From: an uncultured beta proteobacterium
GTDB lineage: Bacteria > Pseudomonadota > Gammaproteobacteria > Burkholderiales > Burkholderiaceae
Assembly: GCA_903938955.1 (NCBI GenBank)
Contig: CAJAFJ010000150.1
Span: 1-17,675, forward strand
Direction: 5' to 3'
Length of the DNA: 17,675 nucleotides
Below the pieces are notes generated by a model, which saw only the letters and a list, made by a program, of their open reading frames with translations, had not been told where the DNA came from and did no database searches. The stretch's first letter is position 1; every line of letters starts with the position of its first letter. Below are positions 6,947 to 15,900 of this stretch, one piece after another. The position numbers and the translations under genes were made by a program.

Positions 6947-9900
6947 TCAGGTCTGCCGGGCAACTGAACGCTCCCCAATCTGAAACCGCATGGATGCATT
7001 TGGCCGCAGGCTTGACTCGCTGGCGCCCAGGTGATTTACAAACCGCTGGCGCCATGCCTGGTTGAGCGTCAAATCATTGGAAGCAGCAAGCCACTCCTCG
7101 CTGTCAGCACGTGCCCAGTCAATGGTAATCGCTTTCTGCAGCACCACAGCAGGGGCATCCGGCTCCGGCAACACGCGCTGACCGGGCAACAGAGTCTCGG
7201 ACATCACGCCCGAGCCGTGTCCCAGGCCCATGGCGTGACCCAACTCATGGGCGATGGCGCTCAGCATGTCCATGCGCCCGTACGCCCCACTCAAGGCGTT
7301 TGCAGTCAACACCCCGCCCACCAACGAGAACTCGCTGTTATCACCGGGTGTCGCATCGACAAACCAGCCAAAACCGTCGGCCGTGCGATCGAGTACCAAC
7401 TGTCCATCCATGAACTCGGCGACCTGGCCCGCCGGGAGGTCGGCAAAAGACACCTGCACCGAGCCCAGTGCAGCCAGGTGCAGCGGGTCTTCCGTTCTGC
7501 CCCACAGCCGCGTGGCCTCGTCGATCAGGGCCTGAATCTGCGCGGTCGAAGCGGGTATATCCGCCTCTGCGCCGCTCAGGTTGGTTCCCGCCACACCGCT
7601 GCTCAGCGCCGCGGGTACGGCCGAGTCGTTGGTTTTGACAGTCACACTATCAAACCGGGCAGTTGCGCTGTTGGTGAACAGGCCAAAGCGACCGTCAACC
7701 GCCACGGCATTGAACGCAAATCCCAGCACCGTCTGGCCATTGACCGTCACACTGACGCTCGAACCCTTCACAGTCACGCCCAGCGTGATGTTCGCCGTGG
7801 ACGAAAGGCTTGCGTTGCTGGCCACCGCATCAACCACCCAGGCGGCACCACTGCGGTGCCCGATCAGAACCTGTTTGGTCGCCGTGTCGACGGCCACCCA
7901 CTTGAAGTCGGTGTCGCTGTAGCTGTCAAAAACAAAACCGGTGCGTCCGCTGGTGCGCAGCACCGTGCTCATCTCCAGCAGCGAGTCGGTCTTGAACTTG
8001 GACACCCCCGACACATTGAGCAACTGGAAGGCGGCGTCGGCGCCTGCAGGCGGTGAACCAGCAAGCAGGCCGCTGTTCACGCTCCAGGCGCCAATCGACG
8101 AGTTTGGCACCGCCGTCAGGGTTGGGCCCATGCCGGTGGAGAAATCTTCGGTTCGGGTCACCTTGGCCGTGGGCGGCACTACCTGCACCGCAATGTTGTC
8201 AATCGCACCGCGTGACTTGTTGGAGCCAAATCCCACCAGGCCCCAGTTCAGGCCGTAGCTGTAGCCGTCAACCACCGTGGCTTTGAAGGTGTGGTTGAGC
8301 GTCGTCTTGTTATCAACGATCAGCGTGGCCGTCAGGCCGTTGACCGACAACATCACGTTGTACCAAGTGCCTGATTTGATGCTGCCGCTGAAGGCGACCT
8401 GCTGCAAGACCTCCCAGCCCGCGGCCGTGCGCTGGCCCATCACCAGCTTGTTGGTCGAGGCGTCGATGCCGGCAAATTTGAAGTTGGTCTTGCTCTGGTA
8501 GTCAAACACCACATAGCTGTTGGCGTTCCAGCCTGCGGTGGGCTTCAACGCCTTGATAGACGCAGTGACCTCAAAATACGAGGGCAGTGCGTCGCCCACC
8601 TGGTAGACCGCGACCGCATCGGCCTGCGGTGAGCTGGCCGCCACCTCCAGCGCGCCGCCCGTCACCTGCCAGACGCCGCTGTCGGCGAGCAGACCTTGCG
8701 TTTGGCCATTGTTCATGTCGGCTGATCGCAGCACATCGCGCTTGCCGCCGGGCACATTGCCGGCCTGCGGGTCGGCCGGTGCGCCGGTCTGCTCCTGCCA
8801 GACCGAGTCTGACTGCCGGATGACACCCAGTTCGCCCAGCGGTTCGCCGTTACGCGGGTCGCTGGTGTTGCCCAGGTTCGGGTCGGCCCCGTCGCTCTTG
8901 CTCACCGCGTAGAGGAATTCGGCCAATTGCGGCTGCAGCGTGCGGCTGACGGTGGCGTTGCCAAACGGCGCAAACGGCACGATATAACTGTTGAACTCAC
9001 CCACCCAGTCGATCAGGCGATCGCCACCGGTATTGGCGATCAGCACGTCACGCCCGGCGCCGCCAAAGGCACGGTCCTCGTAACTGGTGTGCGTGTCGGG
9101 CGTGTTGTTCAGCCCGCCCGCCGTGGACTGGTCGTCGTCCGCATTCAACAAGTCATCGCCCCAGCCGCCATACAGTGCGTCGCGCCCTGATCCGCCCACC
9201 AGCCAATCATTGCCAAGGTCGCCAAACAGCTTGTCCTCGCCGTCAGTGGCCTTGTGACTTGTGATTGCAGCGTAGGTGTCCTGCGGGCCCTCGGTCGCGT
9301 TGAAGTTCAGCAGGAAGTCGTTGATCTGCGTCATCGGCGCATACTCGTCGTACTTGGTAAATTGGCCGGTCGCTACGTTGTATTGCAAGACATTGCCACT
9401 GTTCTTGGGCGCTGTGTAGAAAATCGGCAATGCCTCAGCGCCCGACATCGCGTCGTCGCCCGAGCCGCCGTGCAAAAAGTCATTGCCCCAGCCGCCATAG
9501 ATGATGTCGTTGACAAACTTTGGCACGGCCAGCACGTTGGCGCTGACCGGGTCAACGTTGAATGGCGTCAGGTCACCCACTTTGCTGAGCTGCCCGGTTG
9601 GGTTCAGAATGGCCGTTTGCACACCGCCCGGTGTGCTGACGGTCGACTGCACCGTGGCCGTGACCACGCCGGCCAAGGGCTCAGCAGTGCCGTTGCGGCT
9701 GGTCAGCAGGCGTCCATCGTCGCCGAGCACGCCGTCGTCACCCGTTCCGCCCGACATCCAGTCATGGCCCCAACCGCCGATCAAATCATCATCCTGACCT
9801 TCACCAAACAGCACGTCGTCGCCCGCCATGCCGTAGATGAAGTCGTCGCCCGACTCGCCATGAATCTCGTCAGCGGCGCCCTGGTCGGCCGATGTCGGCA

Positions 9901-12900
9901 CATAGTCCTTGCCACCGGGCGTGTAGTCCACCAACCCGGCAGCGCGCACCACAATCCGGGTATCGCTGGCGTAGTTGTCGTAGTTGAAGGTGCGCAGTGC
10001 CGTGACGTTGTTGGTCACGGTCACGGTCACGATGCGGAAGATATTGCCGTTGTCACCCAGGATCATGTCGGCATCGCGGCCGTGTGACTGGTCTCCCAGA
10101 TCGTTGCGGGCCAGGTCGGTTCCGGCTCCGCCAAAGATCATGTCGGTGCCATCGTCGCGTTGCTCCTTAGCCTTGAGACTGAACACGAAAGCGCTGGAAC
10201 TGCCACCCACGATGTCGTCCTGGCCCAGGTTGCCAAAAATAAGGTCGGCGCCAGCATTGCCTTCAATGTAGTCATCGCCGTCTGTCACAGACTCAACGGA
10301 CGGGTCGATCTGCAAGCTACCGTCGGTCACACGCAAGGCAGACACGACCTCGTCGATCGAACCATCGCCTTGAATCGTGTCATTGCCGCGCTGGCCAAAG
10401 ATCGTGTCGCTGTGAGCACCACCGGCCAGATAGTCGTCGCCGAAGCGCCCAGCCTCCATCGAGGCATCGAGCGTGATCGTCCAGTCGGCCCAGGCCGCAT
10501 TGCCGCCCGGTCGCGTCTGTGCCGTCGTGCCCAGCAATTCATTGCCATCGGCGTCGTACAAGGCCCCGGCCACCGTGCGGTAGCGGGTGGACATGGCGTC
10601 ACCCGAACCCGGATTCAGCGTCAGCAGCACGTTGTCGCCAAAGATCAGATCGTCTTCGCTGCCTCCGTCGATCCTGTCGCTATTGCCGCCGCCGATCAGC
10701 ACGTCGCTACCATCCTCACCGCGCAGTTCGTCGGCGCCGTTGCGCAAATCTTCGCCGTCAAGCGTCTCGATGCGCACCATCATGCCGCTGGCGTCGAAAT
10801 TAACCACCGCTGCGTCACCGATCAGCACGTCGTCACCGCCCATGCCGTACAGGATGTCGTTGCCAAAACCACCGAGCAGAAAATCGTTGTCACCGCCACC
10901 GGTCAAGGTGTCGTCTCCGACGATGTTCGGGTCAAGGATGCTGCTCAGTCGGGTGGCGCCATCCGTCCCGGCCACCGGCAGGTAATCGAATTTTGCATCG
11001 TCGCCTGCCAGCCAGTTGCTGCCGCTGTCACCGTTGATGGCATCGTTGCCGGCACCACCAATGGCGGTGTCATCGCCCGCACCGGTACTGAGGGTGTCAT
11101 TGCCGCCAGGCAGTTCATCGATCGACCAGACGTGGCGCGCGCCACGGTACAAGCCGTCGGTCTGGTCCTCGGGGTAGACCGAGACACGGTAGGCCGAACT
11201 TGTGGTTGGCAGCGTGTCCCAGGGTGTATCCAGAGTCAGCGTGGTTGCGGTGTTGGAGACGATGCGGCGGTACTGCACATGGCCGTCAGCGCCAATGACC
11301 TGCATCATCAGCCCGGCCAAGCCACCGTAGCTGGTGGCAAAGTTGGCGTCGGTGTCGGTCAGGGTGGCCACGCCACCGGCGTTGGACGCCGAATCGACCG
11401 GCGGGTTGATCAGGTTGCGTGCCTCGGTGTGGCCGAAGCGCGTAACGATAGCACCCGTGCCGTTGACGTAATCCACCCGGCCGCTGTCACCAAACACGGT
11501 GTCAGCACCGCTACCAGTCGTGATCGCATCTGCGCCGTCATTGCCAAACACGATCAGGTCAGCACTAGAGTCGCCGCCGATTACCGTGTCGTCGCCCTGG
11601 CCTAACGACAGGGCGAACTGCCCGTCCTGCACGGCGTCGAGCTTGACCGTCACGCGGTCGTTGCCGGCACCGGTGTCGAGCATCAGCAGGGTGTGGAAGT
11701 CGCCACTGCGCTCGGTGGCATGGTCGTCCGAATGCGGTGCATAGTCCACCCGCACCTGGTCATTGCCGCTACCCAGGCCCATATCGACGACCTCAAGGTC
11801 GCCGTAAGTGATACCGCCTGGTTGCGACCGGCCGTTAAACAGCACATTCGGGCCCATGCCAAAACCGACGATGCGGCCATAACGGTCGCTGCCTTCGATG
11901 CGGAATTCGCTGCGGTTGTTGGGCGTGCCGCTGCCTGACGCATCGGTGAGTGTCAGCGTCCTGTATTCAGCGCTGGGACCACTGGCCACGCCAGCGATGG
12001 TCCAACTGCGGCCGACACCGTCGCCCACCGTGATCTCGATCGTTTTACCGGCCAGTTCATCAACGCTGGACAAGCCCAGCAACTTGGCTGCGCGTTGCAG
12101 CGCCGCCAGCTCCACGGTCATCTGGTTGTTGGTGAAGCCGATGACCGCACCGTCCGACGAAGTAAGCGCCCCCACGTCGTTGGCCACGCTGTCCTGGTCG
12201 TAGACGAAGAGATAGTCCACCTGCTCGCGCTCGTCGGCAAAGAAGTTCATGCTCAGCGAGGTGATGGCGTACTCGCTGCTTGAGGTGGGCGCGCTGCCAT
12301 CGGGCAGCTTGCCGGGGTCAATCTGGCTGGGGTTCTTCAGCCCAAGCGTGACCTTGCCATCTGTGGTTTTGGTCACCGAGGTGATCAGCCAGAAGCGATC
12401 AAACAGGTCGCGTGGGCGGTTGGCGTCAATCACCACCGCCGTTCCGGCACCGACCGTCATTTCGAGTGTCTTGCCAATCAGGTCCTGAATCGTGGTGATG
12501 GTGGCGTCTTCGAGAGTCAGCGCTGCCACGACCGCGTCCAGATCAGCCTCGAGCACCTCCATGGTCTCGCTGGCGCCCGCGCCGCTGCCGCTGCTGAAAG
12601 ACATGACATCACCGTCCGAGGGTCGCTGGTTCACTTCCCACGGCATCATCAGTGGGGCGGGCAGCGTCAACGAGCCTTCGCCGGCGGCGCCCTCGATGAT
12701 CAACGGGCCGCGAATCTTGTTCACGGTTTGCAGTTCGGGCGCCAAGACCTGGGTGTCGTTGCCGTCGAGCTGGGTGTCGTCAATGGCGGCCACGGTCACG
12801 GTCTTCCCGTACTTCCAATCCAGGTTCGAATTGGTGAAGATCAGGGTGGTGAAGGATTCGCCATTAACCGTCACCTGTTCATTGAACAGCGCAGTGCCGC

Positions 12901-15900
12901 CATAGGTGGTGCGGGTCTTGAACGCGTCCGCCGTCACGGTCACGGTTTCGCCTTCGCCCGGCGCGCGCGAAAGGCGCACGATATAGCTGTCAGTCGTCCC
13001 CGAGCCTTCAATCACGTCAAGCGAGCCGTCATTCACCGGCTCAATGATGACCATCGGCGTGTCTTCGTCGTAGATGTCAACTACAGCGTCGCGCACCTCG
13101 GTACCGTTGTAGCCGGCCTCGATGTAGCTGTAGCTCACCAACACCTGGCCGGTGCGCTGTTCGGGCATGCCGGTTGTCGACAGAAAGCTCAGCGTGTTGC
13201 CACGCAGGTCGAAGCGGTCAGCGGCCAGGGCCACGCCACCCACGGACACGTTCAGTGTGCCGACGACCGGTCGATTTGGCAGCAGCACGTAGGTGGTGGC
13301 CTTGTCCACCGGAATCGACTGAATTCCAGGCAGGTCGAAGTCACCGTCGATCGCCAAGCTGCTGACCGTCAGCGTCTGCGCTGCGTCGCTGCTGACCACA
13401 TTGAAGCTGATGTAATCAGTGTGGAAGCCTTCGATGTATGTGTCGCTCTTGCCGGTCACGGTCACGGTCTGCGCGGTGTTCCAGTTGCCTGTGGTGAAGG
13501 TCAGCGTCAGGCTCGACAGGCTGATGTCGTTATTGAGCACGCTCATGTCCACGGTCACCGTCGACGTGGGTGCCTTGGTCAGGCGCACCTCAAAGCTGTC
13601 GGTAAAGCCGTCTTCCAGCACGGTGTTGCCGGTGCCGCTGGGCGTGATGACCACACCATCGCGGTCGTCGTCGTTCATCAGCACCTTGACGCTGCGCATC
13701 TGCACATCGCGGTACTCGGGGTCATCGCTGTTGCGCAGCGTGTGGTTGATAAAGGTAAAGCGCTTGCCTTCGCTGGCGGCGTCGTTCACGGCGCGGAACG
13801 TCACCGACTGGGCTGTATTCCAGTTCGCTATGGTGAACTCCAAAGCAGGCAGGTCCGCAAAAGCCACCCAGTTGGCATCATCGGCTGCATCCGTGCCCGG
13901 TTTCAGGAACACCAGGTCGGCATAGCCTTTGGCTTCTTCTTCGGGTGACATGCCAGCGGGCACCACGTTGACCCGCACGGTCGCGGTCGGTTGACGCGTC
14001 AGCCGGATCGTGTAGCTGTCAAAGGCCAGGCCGGCGGCGTTGCTGGCGTAGGCCATGCCTTCAAACACGCTGGAACTGCCCGCCGTCTCGCTAACCAACA
14101 CCATGCTCTCTTCGTTGTCGCCCACATTGGCCGACAGACCGTCAACCGGCAGCCCCTGCCATGCGGAGCCGTCGATATTGGACTCGACGCTGTGCAGGAT
14201 GATGCCGCTGTGGCCGCGCAAGTCATCGCTGATCACCGCGATCGGCGAACGTGAGGGGTTGCCGCCCACAAAGAAGCTGTCGCTGCCCAGGCCGCCGTCG
14301 ATCTCGGTCACCACGTCCAGCCCGGTCGAGAGCACAAAGTAGCGGTCGTCGCCCTCGGCACCATCGGCCACCAGCTTTTCGATGTTGACGTAGGAGATGT
14401 TCAGGCCGGCGCCAAACACGCCGCTGTCGGTGATCACGAAGTCATCGGCAAACTCGGTGCCGACGACGCGCACGGTGTCAAAACCGTCGCCGCCGTCGAT
14501 CCCCACCGGGGCGTTGACCGCATACAGGATGGTGTCGGCGCCGCCGTCACCCTTCATGTCGGTGCGGGCGCGTTCGCTGTCGGTGGAGCCCGCCAGCGCA
14601 AAGGCGCGCACGGTGAATAGGTCGTCGCCATCACCGCCGTTGAGATTGAGCACAGCCACATTGCGGAACACGGTGAAGTTGTCGTTGCCGTCGCCGCCAT
14701 TGATGGTGGTGGCAACGCTCACGCCGTTGGACAGCCAACCGCGCGTGATCTCGGTGGTGCTGTAGATGTCTTCGGCCGTGATGCCGGTAATCAAGCCGTC
14801 AAAGTCTTTGCTGCGTTCGGAGCGGAACACCTGGCCCACCTGCACCGTGTCGTCGTCCAGACCCAGGTTGATGGTGGTGGCGGCCAGCACATCGTCGCTC
14901 ACCACATAGTCCTCGCCGGCCAGGGTATTGACGGTGATACCTTCCAGGTTACGGTAATTAAAGCGCTCAACCTTGGCGCCGCCACTGTTGATGAGGGCGA
15001 TGAAAGCGGTGTCGGTGTCCGCGCCCAGCGTCTCAAGTTCGCTCTTGTAATGGTCCGCGACAGCGGCCACGATCGAAGTGACCGAGGCCCCGGTAGCCTC
15101 ATAGGCTGTCGTGATGGCACCGACCATACCCGTGGGTACGTCATGCGGACCATAGGCATCTTGAACCGCCTGCAAAATTGCCCCGAGCTTGTCAGCCTCG
15201 CCCGAATTAAAGTATTTGCTGACCAGCCCGTCGAGCTTGGACTGCAGCGGGAAGTAGGCATCGGCCATGGCCCGCAGCAACACCGTATCGCTGTACGAGG
15301 TGCCTGAGAAGGTCAAGGTGTCGGTGCCTGAAGCGCCACTGTCATAGGCCGTGGTCAGCTCGGTGAGCAGGCCACCGCGCGCCGTGATGAGGTATTTGTC
15401 GCTGTCGTCCTGGCCGTCGAGCGTGTCGCTGCCGTAGCCGGCCACCAACGTGTCCTGACCCACGTCGCCCAGCAGCAAGTCGTTGCCCTGCCCGCCTTCG
15501 AGGTAATCGTTGCCGGCATCGCCGTAGAGTTTATCGGGGTCGGAGTTGCCGAACAGATGGTCAGAACCGTCATTGCCGTGGATGATGTCGGCACCGGTGC
15601 CGCCATAAATCCAGTCGTCGGCGTCACCGCCGTTGATCAGGTCAGCACCCGCGTTGCCGTAAATCTGGTCGTTGCCGCTGCCGCCGTCAATGGTGTCGTT
15701 GTCGTCACCACCAAGAATCAGGTCGGCGCCCGCGTCGCCGGTGATGATGTCAAAGCCCTGCTCACCCAACAGCTCATCCGCACCCGCATCGCCGTTGATG
15801 GTGTCGTCGCCTTTGCCGCCATAGATTTGATCGTCGTTCGCACCGCCCGACAGCAGGTCATTGAAGCCCCTGGCGCCGGCGTCGGTGTTCTCGATCTTGA

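Noticed and set aside
10160..11605. Plus-strand open frame of 481 codons opposite RTX block 2
   Set aside because: The repeated codon pattern of the RTX repeats keeps the opposite frame free of stops; the product is a low-complexity mirror of the repeats.
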